Source of the DNA: Mesomycoplasma conjunctivae
GTDB taxonomy: Bacteria > Bacillota_I > Bacilli_A > Mycoplasmatales > Metamycoplasmataceae
Direction of reading: 5' to 3'
Assembly: GCF_000026765.1 (NCBI RefSeq)
Contig: NC_012806.1
Location: forward strand, 186,001 to 250,000
DNA: 64,000 nt
Shown here: piece by piece, positions 1 through 9,441 of the stretch
Layout: each line of letters opens with the position of its first letter
Numbering within the stretch: the stretch's first letter is position 1
Notes under the pieces: model-generated
Database searches by the model: none
Told to the model about the DNA's origin: nothing
What the model saw: only the letters and a program-made list of their open reading frames with translations
Made by a program: the position numbers and the translations under genes

Positions 1-783
1 TGTTTTAATACCAAAAAGTTGAATTGTATTTGCAGAGTTATAACTAATAAAATAAAAAATAATTAATGATAAAATACCCAAGCTAATTGAAATAAAAAAC
101 GTGATTCTACCTAAAGCTTTTCTTTTTTTAGAGGATATATAATATGTGATAAAATCAGTTCCACCACCTGATCCACCAAATTTTCAAGCAATACCAATTC
201 CTAACCCTGCAAGAACAGCACCTATTGAAGTGTAATAAATGATTTGTCAAGAGTTATCTTCTACTGGTTTAGAAATTAAAATATTGTCAAGTAAAAATCT
301 TTTGAAAGGTGAATCCAAGGAAAATAACTGGTTTCACATAATTTGAAACAACATTCAACAAACCGTAATAATTACAAATTGCTTGTTTGAGGATTTCACT
401 CATATTCAAACTATGAATGGAATGTTCATCACTAAAAAAATTAGTGAAAAAGCTCAACTAATATCAACTCCAGTCTGATTTTTTACAATTATTATAATTA
501 ATTTAGGAATTGCAGACATTCCTGTTGGAAATGTATTAGCTAAACCTAGAAAAAAAATAATTCCCAATGAAAATAAAAATGATGAGACTAACATCATAAA
601 AATTGATATAGGTTTAACAAATCAAACATTTTTGATCGTAACTGGTTTTTGGTCAAAATTAAATATTTCATTATTAGCTTTATTAACAATTTTGTTTTTT
701 AGACAATTAATTTTATTGTGTTTTTTATCAATTGAACAAAGACATTGTTGTTCTGTTTTGCGCGGTTTTTTACTGTGAGACAT
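1..783 (-). CDS. YitT family (DUF161) membrane protein, 3' end cut by window
   Basis: About 261 codons are visible from the ATG at 781-783. The N-terminal ~65 residues are charged and cytosolic-looking, followed by several hydrophobic helices and a Gly-rich stretch that reads GIAWKFGGSGGGTDF in code 4. That glycine-rich stretch ahead of an Asp is typical of the YitT/DUF161 membrane proteins, whose transport role is not established. Several Trp are TGA. The next gene upstream on the same strand is the SRP RNA. The C-terminus lies outside the window. Family assignment is from motif and topology only. Confidence 0.75.
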
Positions 784-814
784 ATCCTATTTCACTTTTT
801 AATTATTATATATA

Positions 815-897
815 AAAAACCACTAAACACAACACTTCTCGATGTGGCTGCTATATTTCTATCCTGACCAGGTTACAAGGTTATTATTTTAGTGGCA
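815..897 (-). ncRNA. ffs: SRP RNA (4.5S/small type)
   Basis: On the minus strand the segment contains CTGGTCAGGATAGAAATATAGCAGCC, split here as GGTCAGG and AGCAGCC, matching the conserved SRP RNA domain IV loop that binds Ffh. The outer ends pair perfectly (888-895 with 820-827, an 8-bp stem), and a T-run follows the stem and can act as terminator. This is the RNA partner of Ffh in co-translational membrane targeting; the receptor gene ftsY is elsewhere in the window. The length of about 80 nt fits the short bacterial type. The exact 5' end is inferred from the closing stem. Confidence 0.88.
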
Positions 898-902
898 TTT
901 AA

Positions 903-908
903 ATTATA
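903..908 (-). promoter_or_regulatory. -10 box of the SRP RNA promoter
   Basis: Read on the minus strand this is TATAAT preceded by TATGT, an extended -10 element, 6 to 12 nt upstream of the first paired base of the SRP RNA. No good -35 is seen, as is usual for an extended -10. Confidence 0.6.
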
Positions 909-1059
909 ACATACAAAAGTTATAAATAAAAAACTTTTTATTTTTTTAGTAACTCTACAAATTTATTCTTATTTTAATGAATTCATTGCACATAAAAGTA
1001 AAAGATAACTTTATATAAATAGAAGTTTTCGATAAAAAAACTTTATAAATCTTTGTGTT

Positions 1060-1253
1060 AAAATTTATTAGTGGGTTGTAAACCCGCTAAATTAGTATGA
1101 GTAGTTTAATAAATAAAAAAATCTACTATTTTTGTTTACCAACCTCAATAATACTTTTTTACATTTTGTTTCATAACATAGATTTTGTTTCCTATTGTCT
1201 CAATCTACTCATACACTCAAAAAGCAATATATTCATGATATTGCTTTTTTATT
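1060..1253 (+). ncRNA. Possible small RNA with terminator
   Basis: A short hairpin at about 1069-1091 (TTAGTGGG against CCCGCTAA) is followed by TATGAGTAG near 1096, which is perfectly complementary to CTACTCATA near 1206. A strong terminator follows (AAAAAGCAATAT, 7-nt loop, ATATTGCTTTTTT). The long-range pairing plus terminator suggests a transcript of roughly 190 nt. A 60-codon reading frame lies inside it but has no ribosome binding site and no family resemblance. I cannot name the RNA. Confidence 0.35.
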
Positions 1254-1306
1254 TCATTGAATCATCTCTTCTGATGTAAAAGAGTCTTTAAAAATAAAGA
1301 ATTTTA
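1230..1306. repeat. 77-bp direct repeat, left copy (island boundary)
   Basis: Identical over 77 bp to 6144-6220. The left copy includes the 3' half of the terminator of the preceding possible small RNA. The left half of that hairpin (about 1219-1230) is present only here, so this looks like the ancestral copy. The right copy abuts the end of an IS3-type remnant. Confidence 0.85.
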
Positions 1307-1464
1307 GGAGCTAAGAAATCTAAGTCGGTGAAAAGATTTAGACGCATTTTTATAGTGGTCTACTGCTTTCTCGCCAAGTATATGGTGTCACACTTTTTAA
1401 AACATGGACGAGAAAAAATATTATTTTTTCATTTTTAAGTGTTGGTACTGAGTTTGTTAAGTTT

Positions 1465-1483
1465 TAATTTACATAGTAAATTA
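1465..1483. repeat. 19-bp palindrome flanking structured segment, left
   Basis: TAATTTACATAGTAAATTA is a near-perfect palindrome. It recurs with one base changed at 1707-1725 in the same orientation. The two copies bracket the folded segment 1496-1681. Confidence 0.7.
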
Positions 1484-1495
1484 TTTATTATAAAA

Positions 1496-1681
1496 ATACC
1501 CTTTTGGTAAAGCTAAAGTGCCAACTTTTTTATTGTGGTAAACAATCAAGATATGATGTTATTACTTATAGTAATAAAAGTGGTTCTCCGGTAGGGTTTT
1601 CTACCACTTTCTTATCTTGCCTACAAGGTGGGGTACCCATGTGTAATAATAGCAGTTTGCACCACCATTGGTGCAAGGTAT
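1496..1681 (+). ncRNA. Strongly structured RNA-like segment, unidentified
   Basis: Nested complementarity is visible. The outer stem is ATACC (1496-1500) with GGTAT (1677-1681). Next is TTGTGG (1533-1538) with CCTACAA (1620-1626, one bulge), stacked on CAAGATA (1547-1553) with TATCTTG (1613-1619). Inside are two hairpins, TTATTACT/AGTAATAA (1559-1577) and AAGTGGT/ACCACTT (1578-1609). A separate perfect hairpin TTGCACCA/TGGTGCAA lies at 1657-1676. A 64-codon frame overlaps it but starts with TTG, lacks a ribosome site and has no recognisable product. I find no match to SRP, RNase P, tmRNA or any riboswitch I know. Its strand is a guess. Confidence 0.45.
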
Positions 1682-1706
1682 ATAAATTTTGTACATAACA
1701 AAATTT

Positions 1707-1725
1707 TAATTTACTTAGTAAATTA
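1707..1725. repeat. 19-bp palindrome flanking structured segment, right
   Basis: TAATTTACTTAGTAAATTA differs by one central base from the copy at 1465-1483. It sits 26 bp after the closing stem of the folded segment. Confidence 0.7.
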
Positions 1726-1867
1726 AGCTTTCTTTTAAAATGGTATTTTTTTAGTTAATATGATTTTGATTTGTACCAGTAATAAGTTAGGTTGTACCAT
1801 ATAATAAAATATATTATATTTATATAATATAAAGATATATAAAAATGGTGTTTGAATTTTGAATATT

Positions 1868-3095
1868 TTAGTTCAAAAATACCGTTGCTATGTTAAGCTC
1901 TTTATTATTGAAAATCATCAGTTTTTTAAATAATTCTAAGCTATATGTAGCGTGTTTGTTAGAGGTCATGGTTTTATAGATAAAATGTTCGGTAGAACTG
2001 CTACCAATTAAGCGATTTCCATTAGTATCTCAGATGCTTTCTTTGTTGTTATTTACATATTCAAAAAATGAATTTATAACATTTCATTGTTCTTTTGTAA
2101 GGTTTGTTTGGTTGCCTGATTTAAGAAAATATCAATACATTGTAGATATTTTAAATAGGTATTTTTGCTTAAAACATCATTAAAAAATTTGTATCAAGTA
2201 CTAAAATTTAACCCTTTTTGTTTAAATTGTTTAAACAGCTTTTTCATACATTTTAAGGCTCCATTTCTACTAGTAAAAGCTTTTTAAGTTGATGTTTTAA
2301 ATGTAATTCATCTAGTTTTAGAATACATTTAAATTCGTTTTTTAGGGTTTTCATTCATCTTGCACCATCACCATTTATAAGTAATTTTGATGGGTCAATT
2401 CGTACTGTTTTTAGTTGTGCTGCTGGTTTATTTTGGTTGTTATTTGTAGGTTCAATAACATAAAAAGCAATGGTTTTTGAATAATTTATATTAGTTGTTT
2501 TTTGGTCAATTGGGTGTAAAATTAGCATTCTAATTTTGTGTTTTAAACGCTTTGTATGATTGTTAAATTTCAAGAAAGTGTCATCAATTTCAAGCTTAAA
2601 AAGTTGGTTTTCAGAGTGTTTAAAAGCATTAATATGTTCATTTAACAGAGTTTGATTTTGACTTTTTAAGTCTAAAATTAAGGGTATTTTTGTTTGCTTT
2701 AAGTAGTGTCTAAGTAATGCGATTGTAGGAATTTTGTTATATATGTTGTCAATTCTTTTGTTAGCAAAATAGACAATATTTAGTCTATTTATAAATTCAA
2801 CATCATATTGTTTCCCTTTGTTTATTTTTAAAAAATCATCGTGATAAAAAGCAAAAACTTGCCTTTTATTTGAGTTAGGAGTTGGTTTTGATAAGTATGT
2901 AATTTTAACTTTTATAGTGCCATAAATAGTATGAATAGTTCGGATTCTATGCTTGTCAATCCAGTATTCTGGATGCTTTAGTTTAATCTCTTTTAGAGCA
3001 ATTATGCGTTTTGTTTCTAGTTGTTTTTGGTATATTTCAATTTGTTTTTTATCACTTGATGTGACGTTTAAGATATTATCAAAAACAGAATTCAT
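1868..3095 (-). pseudogene. Broken ISLre2/Mbov_0401-type transposase
   Basis: The first 246 codons are open (2355-3095) and reach INGDGAR, followed by TGA (Trp in this code) and then a continuation. Two frameshifts, near 2280 and near 2097, interrupt the rest, which can be followed to TAA at 1868-1870. The NGDGARW motif and the ~400-aa reconstructed length are those of ISLre2-like DDE transposases, seen in mycoplasma integrative elements as the Mbov_0401 family. The gene faces away from the neighbouring restriction-modification operon and starts about 130 bp from its first gene. It is probably inactive. Family call is from motif memory. Confidence 0.7.
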
Positions 3096-3156
3096 AATAA
3101 AATTTGCTACTTTCTATCCTAAATTATTTGCCTAAAGTATACGAAAAATAGATGAT

Positions 3157-3195
3157 AACAAAAAACTTGAGGAAACTCAAGTTTTTTGTTATAAT
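3157..3195 (+). promoter_or_regulatory. Promoter inside an inverted repeat, upstream of R-M operon
   Basis: TTGAGG (3167-3172) and TATAAT (3190-3195) are separated by exactly 17 bp. The -35 box is the centre of a perfect 15-bp inverted repeat (3157-3171 against 3176-3190, loop GAAA) that spans the -35 and the spacer. The symmetric DNA could be an operator for the small HTH protein encoded just downstream. The same hairpin could terminate transcription arriving from either side. Confidence 0.65.
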
Positions 3196-3226
3196 TAAAC
3201 AAGATAAAAAGCCAAGAGAGGATAGT

Positions 3227-3424
3227 ATGAACATATCGTATGAGCCATTATGGAATCTTTTAAAATCAAGAAATATGAAGAAAAAAGATTTATTGGAAAG
3301 AGCAAATTTAACAACAAATTGCATAGCGAATATGGGAAAGAATGAATATATATCGCTTAGAAATATTCAAAGGATATGTGAAGCATTAAATTGTAAAATT
3401 GAAGATGTTATTAAAATTATTTAA
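3227..3424 (+). CDS. Small HTH regulator (Cro/C1 type), likely R-M controller
   Basis: 65 aa. The ATG at 3227 follows GAGAGGAT. The sequence is one helix-turn-helix domain of the XRE/YozG kind: LWNLLKSRNMKKKDLLERA, then TTNCIANMGKN for the recognition helix, and a C-terminal helix with CEALNCKIEDVI. Proteins of this size placed first in restriction-modification operons are controller (C) proteins that time endonuclease expression. It sits 19 bp ahead of the endonuclease gene and downstream of a palindromic promoter, consistent with autoregulation. Its single Trp is TGG, so it would also be full length in the standard code. The controller role is inferred from position. Confidence 0.72.
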   Translation: MNISYEPLWNLLKSRNMKKKDLLERANLTTNCIANMGKNEYISLRNIQRICEALNCKIEDVIKII

Positions 3425-3443
3425 AATGGAGGAGAAAACAATT

Positions 3444-4211
3444 ATGAGATATGAAGATTTAGAATTTAAAATACCTATAGAGTCTGAAGGATATGAAAAA
3501 GATTCAAAATTTGTTATTGGACAAATAATAAATATATTACAAGAACGAAAAAATTCTGGCGATGATAAGATTATAATAAATACAAATTTAAAATTAGGAC
3601 TACCATTAGAAAATATAAACAAGATTGCAGGTCCTATGATCGAAGCTTGGGCAACTGAGGTTTTTGCCGGCATTAGAGATGTTCAAAATAATAAATATAA
3701 TTTAATAAATGTAGAAGCACAAGAAAGATTAGAAATGGCAGATATTATACTTCAGTTTAAGAAAGATAATGGTAAAGTTCTTACAGGAAATATTGATGTT
3801 AAGGCGACTGCAAATGATATTGTTAATAGTGGAAAAGGTCCTAATATTGCTTCTTTTTCTAGGATTAGGACAGCTTATGTAGTTGAACCCGATTATATGT
3901 TTATAGTATTGTCGATTAAGCATAAAGTTTATTCAGAAAGAAATGAACAAACACAATTGATGGATGGGATTATGGAAGTTGTTGACTTTGATGCTTATGA
4001 CTTAAAATTTATAGGAGATAATGACATAAACTATAATCCAGCTCTAGGTACTGGTCAAATACAAATAAAAGATATTAATTATGTTAGTTTTAAAAAAAGA
4101 ACTACTTGGGAAATGTGTCAATTATTAGATAAAAAATATTTGCATAGTAGCAGAAAAACGATTAAAGATTTCTATAGAGAGGCAATTAAAAATAAATGGA
4201 TAAAACTTTAA
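3444..4211 (+). CDS. Type II restriction endonuclease (inferred)
   Basis: 255 aa. The ATG at 3444 has a strong GGAGG site. I recognise no named enzyme. The stretch RLEMADIILQF, about 15 residues later GNIDVKAT, and then GKGPNIASFSRIRT looks like a PD-(D/E)XK nuclease core (Asp, then D-x-K). It lies between a controller-like gene and a DNA methyltransferase and overlaps the latter by 16 bp, which is the usual layout for a type II system. All three Trp codons are TGG. The recognition sequence is unknown. The alternative is an unrelated R-M-associated protein, which I think less likely. Confidence 0.65.
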   Translation: MRYEDLEFKIPIESEGYEKDSKFVIGQIINILQERKNSGDDKIIINTNLKLGLPLENINKIAGPMIEAWATEVFAGIRDVQNNKYNLINVEAQERLEMADIILQFKKDNGKVLTGNIDVKATANDIVNSGKGPNIASFSRIRTAYVVEPDYMFIVLSIKHKVYSERNEQTQLMDGIMEVVDFDAYDLKFIGDNDINYNPALGTGQIQIKDINYVSFKKRTTWEMCQLLDKKYLHSSRKTIKDFYREAIKNKWIKL

Positions 4212-5095
4212 AAATAATTTGTGGAAATGCAATTGAAGAACTTAAAAAAATTGAATCTAAAAGTATTAATTTAATTGTCACAGATCCACCATACAATTTA
4301 AATAAAGATTATGGAAATAATAAAGATAATTTGAAATTTGAAGAGTATTTAGAATTTTCAAGACAGTGGCTTACCGAAGCAAAAAGAATACTAAAAGATG
4401 ATGGAACTATATATATTTTTATGGGTACGAGATATATATCATATATCTATAGTATACTTGAAAAAGAATTGAATATGCATTTTAATTCTTGGATAACTTG
4501 GTTTTATACACAAGGAATAGGGAAGACAAAAGGGTTTTCTCCTAGACACGATGATATACTAATGTTTACCAAGCATAAAAGTAAATTTACCTTTAACTTA
4601 GATGATATAAGAGTTCCACAAAAATTTTATCGTTCAGTAAATAATATGAGGGGTGCAAATCCGGGGAATGTATGGCAATTTTCTCATATGCATTATTGCA
4701 ATAAGAATAGAAAAAAACATCCCACACAAAAACCAGAAGGTTTATATGAAAGAATGATTTTAGTATCATCGAATGAAAATGACACTGTACTTGACCCATT
4801 TGTTGGTAGTGGAACAATGCTTAGAGTTTGCCAGCAAACTAATAGACGAGGTATAGGTATAGATATTAATGAAGAGTATGTTCGAATGTGCAAGGAAAGA
4901 TTAGAAGAAGATTTTACAGGTTTTGATAGTGAAGATGAAAGAATTAAAAGAGTGCCTAATGATTTAAATGATCCTATTATTAGAAAAGAATATATTGAAA
5001 ATCACAAAAAATGGTTTTTTAAAAACCATCAAAACTTAATAAAGGAATTTGAAGATGAAGTAAATAAAAAATACTTTCATAAAAAAGACGATTAG
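4196..5095 (+). CDS. Beta-class DNA methyltransferase (N6-A/N4-C)
   Basis: 299 aa. Motif IV TDPPYNL is at about residues 29-35 and the SAM-binding motif I DPFVGSGT at about 200-207, with the target-recognition region between. The order IV-TRD-I defines the beta class. KHPTQKPEGLYERM is the conserved stretch ahead of motif I. It modifies the site cut by the upstream nuclease and protects the chromosome. The start codon overlaps the endonuclease stop, so translation is coupled. All five Trp codons are TGG, unlike the chromosomal genes around it. A terminator overlaps the stop codon. Confidence 0.9.
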   Translation: MDKTLKIICGNAIEELKKIESKSINLIVTDPPYNLNKDYGNNKDNLKFEEYLEFSRQWLTEAKRILKDDGTIYIFMGTRYISYIYSILEKELNMHFNSWITWFYTQGIGKTKGFSPRHDDILMFTKHKSKFTFNLDDIRVPQKFYRSVNNMRGANPGNVWQFSHMHYCNKNRKKHPTQKPEGLYERMILVSSNENDTVLDPFVGSGTMLRVCQQTNRRGIGIDINEEYVRMCKERLEEDFTGFDSEDERIKRVPNDLNDPIIRKEYIENHKKWFFKNHQNLIKEFEDEVNKKYFHKKDD

Positions 5096-5118
5096 ATAAA
5101 AATCTAGTCGTCTTTTTT
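5081..5118 (+). terminator. Terminator of R-M operon
   Basis: A 16-bp stem (AAAAAAGACGATTAGAT against ATCTAGTCGTCTTTTTTT) with a 4-nt loop ends in T7. The hairpin begins inside the last codons of the methyltransferase gene. Confidence 0.85.
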
Positions 5119-5139
5119 TATACATGAAAGGAGTAATTA

Positions 5140-6145
5140 TAAACCAGGACAAAAAAAGTTAACAGTCTAATATTATTTTAACATCATAGCATATTGCTGT
5201 GGTGTTTTTCAATTTAAAATCGATTGAATTCTATAGTTGTTGTATCAAAATATATAATCTGCAATTATTTTTTTCAGATCTTCTAAAGTTATTTTGCTGT
5301 AATCTAATTCGTTTAAACATTCACTTTTTATAATTCTGGGAGGTTTTATATATAAAACATCAGTAGCAAAAATATTTCTATTTAATTTATCATTGTAGTC
5401 ACGTTTAACAATATCCAGCAATACGAATTTGGTATTCTTAATTTCGCTCTTTCTTCTTTATTTTCTAATTTTGCATACTAAATTCAAATAGAAATATAAG
5501 CACTCAACCTTAAGCGACCATATCTACTTTTGTTATCAAGAAAGGATTTTTTAATTATTGCATCATTTTTGTGTTCTCTTACTTTTATAACTCTAGTTTT
5601 AGATTTTGCCACTGCTTGTCTGCATACATTAAAAATTTTTGCAGATTTGCTGTAGGAAATATTTAGTTTTTTGGCTTCACTAAGTTTTCCTGATTTTGAT
5701 TTATTCTTGTTGATTTCGTAATATCTCTTAGCTATTTCTATTAATTCTTCTTTTGTAAATTCGTTTCAATCAGGTTCAATTGATTTTTTAGGTCTGCCAC
5801 TCCCTGGCTTTCTGTTTGCACCTTTTTTATCTAATAATTGATCTTGCATACCATTATTATAGTATATAATAATTTTTTTGATTCTTTGAACTAGATGTTC
5901 TCTGGTTATAAAATTTGTATTTGGCTAAATATCATTTATATAATTTATTGTTTGTTTTAATCCAAATTCGTTGTAAATTTTATAAATCATATCAAACTCA
6001 TTTTTTATAAAGTGTCTTGACATTAGCATTCTCCTTTTTGTTGCATTTGAAAATTTAAAAAAGCTAACACTTTTGGTGTTAGCTTTCTCCTAAACTTGAA
6101 CAAAAAAGCCAACACCTTAGTGTTAACTTTTTTTGTCCTGGTTTA
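5140..6145 (-). mobile_element. Internally deleted IS3-family element (IS150-like)
   Basis: Perfect 25-bp terminal inverted repeats, beginning TAAACCAGGACAAAAAAAG at 5140 and ending in its complement at 6145, enclose transposase remnants on the minus strand. The total length of about 1.0 kb is short for an IS3 element, and the catalytic core is missing. No clear target duplication flanks it. The right end touches the right 77-bp repeat. Just inside the right end are two small hairpins (GCTAACAC/GTGTTAGC near 6063-6083 and AACACC/GTGTT near 6112-6125). A related 48-bp end survives alone at 13518-13565. Confidence 0.8.
5173..6023 (-). pseudogene. IS3-type transposase remnant
   Basis: Reading from ATG at 6021-6023, an ORFA-like part begins MSRHFIKNEFDMIYKIYNEF and has an internal TAG. 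A basic region, RKPGSGRPKKS, resembles the linker between OrfA and OrfB. The OrfB part keeps a first catalytic-type stretch (NRNIFATDVLYI) and then jumps directly to the C-terminal stretch YIFWYNNYRIQS...KTPQQYAM, so the middle of the integrase core is deleted. Frameshifts are also present. It cannot make an active transposase. Confidence 0.75.
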
Positions 6146-6220
6146 TTCATGATATTGCTTTTTTATTTCATTGAATCATCTCTTCTGATGTAAAAGAGTC
6201 TTTAAAAATAAAGAATTTTA
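6144..6220. repeat. 77-bp direct repeat, right copy (island boundary)
   Basis: Identical to 1230-1306. It contains only the downstream arm of the terminator hairpin whose other arm lies before the left copy, showing that this copy was made when the 4.9-kb block arrived. Confidence 0.85.
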
Positions 6221-6262
6221 TGAAAAAATCATTTTTTTTCGATACTTCCGCAAAAGTTGTTA

Positions 6263-6268
6263 TATAAT
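6263..6268 (+). promoter_or_regulatory. -10 box of the str operon promoter
   Basis: TATAAT lies 44 bp ahead of the rpsL start codon. A possible -35 (TCGATA) is 18 bp upstream. This promoter sits just after the right island repeat, so the insertion left the operon promoter intact. Confidence 0.5.
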
Positions 6269-6311
6269 TTAAAACATTAAAAAATATTCATATTTAATTA
6301 TTAAGGAAAAA

Positions 6312-6731
6312 ATGCCAACAATATCACAATTAGCTAAAGGTGCTAGAGTTAAAAAAGTTGGAAAATCCAAAGTTCCAGCACTTAATTTAATATTTAACTC
6401 ATTGCACAAAAAAGAACTAAAACTTTCTGCTCCTTTTAAAAGAGGAGTATGTACTAGGGTGGCAACAATGACACCAAAAAAACCTAACTCAGCTCTTCGT
6501 AAATATGCAAGGGTAAAATTATCTAATGGAATGGAAGTCAACGCTTATATTCCAGGTGAAGGTCATAATTTACAAGAGCACTCTGTTGTTCTAATTAGAG
6601 GTGGAAAAGTTAAAGACTTACCAGGTATTCGTTACCACATAGTTAGAGGTACTCAAGATACAACTGGTGTTGCTAAAAGAGCACAAGGTAGATCTAAATA
6701 CGGAACAAAAAGACCAAAAGAATCTAAATAA
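6312..6731 (+). CDS. rpsL: 30S ribosomal protein S12
   Basis: 139 aa, the usual length in Gram-positive relatives. The decoding-centre motif [20 protein letters not shown] and the second conserved loop with [13 protein letters not shown] are intact. S12 contacts 16S rRNA at the A site, and streptomycin-resistance mutations fall at the Lys residues of these two loops, which are both Lys here ([10 protein letters not shown] and GGKVKDLPG). RBS AAGGAAA precedes the ATG. It is the first gene of the str operon, 29 bp ahead of rpsG. Confidence 0.97.
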   Translation: MPTISQLAKGARVKKVGKSKVPALNLIFNSLHKKELKLSAPFKRGVCTRVATMTPKKPNSALRKYARVKLSNGMEVNAYIPGEGHNLQEHSVVLIRGGKVKDLPGIRYHIVRGTQDTTGVAKRAQGRSKYGTKRPKESK

Positions 6732-6760
6732 TTTTAAACTATATAATATAAGGAGATAAT

Positions 6761-7231
<471 letters not shown>

Positions 7232-7236
7232 GTATC

Positions 7237-9324
7237 ATGGCAAGACAATTTGATTTAAAAGACTATCGTAATATTGGAATTATGGCACACATTGATGCCG
7301 GAAAAACAACAACAACTGAGCGAATTTTGTTTCACACAGGTAAAATTCACAAAATTGGTGAAACTCACGATGGGGTTAGCCAAATGGACTGAATGGAACA
7401 AGAAAAAGAACGTGGAATTACTATTACTTCAGCAGCGACTACCGCTTTTTGAAAAGGTAAAAGAATTAACATCATTGATACTCCAGGACACGTTGATTTT
7501 ACAGTCGAAGTTGAGCGTTCTTTAAGAGTTCTCGATGGAGCAGTTGCTGTCCTCGATGCCCAATCAGGTGTTGAACCACAAACTGAGACCGTTTGAAGAC
7601 AAGCTACCAATTATGGAGTTCCGCGGGTAGTCTATGTTAATAAAATGGACAAAGCAGGAGCCAATTTTGAAGCTTCTATTGAATCTGTGCGCACAAAATT
7701 AAACGGAAATGCTCGAGCAATTCAATTAAATATTGGCTCCGAGGCTGACTTCAATGGAATTATCGATTTAGTTGAGCTCAAAGCTTATAGCTACAATGGT
7801 GAAAAAGAAGAAGAAGAATTTGAAATTGCAATTCCTTCTGACTTATTAGATAAAGCTAAAATCATGCGTCAAGAATTAATTGAAGCAGTTGCTGACTTTG
7901 ATGAAGAGTTGATGAATGATGTCTTAGAAGAAAAAGAAATTAGTATTCAAGCTTTAAAAGCTGCAATTCGAAAAGCAACTATTACTGCACAATTTTTCCC
8001 AGTAGTTTGTGGAACTTCCTTTAAAAATAAAGGTGTTAAGAAAATGATTGATGCTGTTATCGATTATTTACCTTCACCACTTGATGTGCCTGCAGTTAAA
8101 GCTTTCCGTGATGATGAAGAAATCAACATTGCGGCTAGCGATGATGAAGAATTTTCAGCACTAGCTTTTAAAATTATGAATGACCCTTTTGTTGGATCAC
8201 TAACATTTTTTAGAGTTTACTCCGGAGTTTTAAACAAAGGAACATATATAATTAATTCGACCAAAGGTAAAAAAGAACGTGTTGGAAGAATTTTGGCCAT
8301 GCATGCCAACTCACGTGAAGAAATTGAAGAAGTACGCACTGGTGATATTGGAGCTTTTGTTGGTCTCAAAGAGACTACTACCGGAGACTCACTGATTTCT
8401 GAAAAGAGTAAAAAATTTGTTTTAGAAAAAATGACTTTCCCAGAACCTGTGATTTCACAAGCACTTGAGCCAGCGACCAAAGCTGAAGTGGAAAAATTGG
8501 CTACCGGACTACAAAAATTAGCAAACGAAGATCCAACATTTAAAACTTGAACTGACAATGAAACAGGGCAAACTATTATTGCTGGAATGGGTGAGCTTCA
8601 CTTAGATATCATCGTTGATCGTCTTAAAAGAGAATTTAATGTCAATGCTAAAGTTGGAAAACCTCAAGTTAGTTACCGTGAGACAATTACCAAAATTGCC
8701 GATGTTGAAGGAAAACACATCAAACAATCAGGTGGACGTGGACAATACGGTCATGTTTGAATTAAATTTGAGCCAAATCCAGATGGTGGATTTGAATTTA
8801 TTGACAAGATTGTTGGTGGAAAAATTCCTAAAGAATACATCAAATCAATTCAAAAAGGACTTGAGGAAAAAATGGAAGCTGGAATTCTTGCTGGCTACCC
8901 AATGATCAATGTCAAAGCTACCCTCTTTGATGGTTCATTCCACGAAGTCGACTCTTCCGAAATGGCCTTTAAAATTGCAGCTTCTAAAGCTTTATCAAAA
9001 GCTAGAGATGCAGTAGGAACTGTGCTTTTAGAACCAATTATGGATGTCTCTGTTTTTGTTCCTGCAGAATATTCTGGAGATGTTATGGGAGACTTATCAC
9101 GGCGTAGAGGACAAGTAAAAGAACAAGAAACTCGCTCTGATGGTGCAAATATTATTAGAGCAAGTGTGCCACTTGCGGAAATGTTTGGTTATTCTACCCA
9201 ACTTCGTTCTATGACTTCAGGACGGGGAACTTACCAAATGCAATTTGATTTCTACGAAGTAACACCAAAACAAATTAGTGATACTATTGTAAAACAAAGA
9301 GCAATTAAATCTGACGAAGATTAA
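7237..9324 (+). CDS. fusA: Elongation factor G
   Basis: 695 aa when TGA is read as Trp (for example at Q-M-D-W-M-E in the G-domain). This translocation GTPase has G1 [14 protein letters not shown]3 DTPGHVDF and G4 NKMDK in the first ~145 residues, then domains II-V ending with the domain V signature [10 protein letters not shown]-like stretch ([13 protein letters not shown]) and GRGTYQMQF. Full length, no disruption. It is the last gene of the str operon; tuf is not adjacent, and a terminator follows 22 bp after the stop. Confidence 0.98.
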
Positions 9325-9345
9325 TAATTAATTATATTTCAATTT

Positions 9346-9377
9346 AAAACTCACCCAAAAATGGGTGAGTTTTTTTC
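9346..9377 (+). terminator. Terminator of the str operon
   Basis: AAAACTCACCCA pairs with TGGGTGAGTTTT across a 4-nt loop, followed by more T residues. Confidence 0.9.
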
Positions 9378-9441
9378 AAAAACTTGCTAAAAATAAATTT
9401 TTCATTTATAATTAAATTAATCAAAATTAAGGAGAAAAATT

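Noticed and set aside
1097-1279. 60-codon reading frame
   Set aside because: No ribosome site, no family, and it lies across the long-range stem and terminator of a likely small RNA.
1504-1698. 64-codon reading frame starting with TTG
   Set aside because: Overlaps the strongly folded segment, and no ribosome site precedes it.
3227-5095. Linking the R-M operon to the HpaI site GTTAAC because that word is in the IS ends
   Set aside because: The word lies in AT-rich inverted repeats of the element and nothing in the proteins lets me deduce the recognition sequence.
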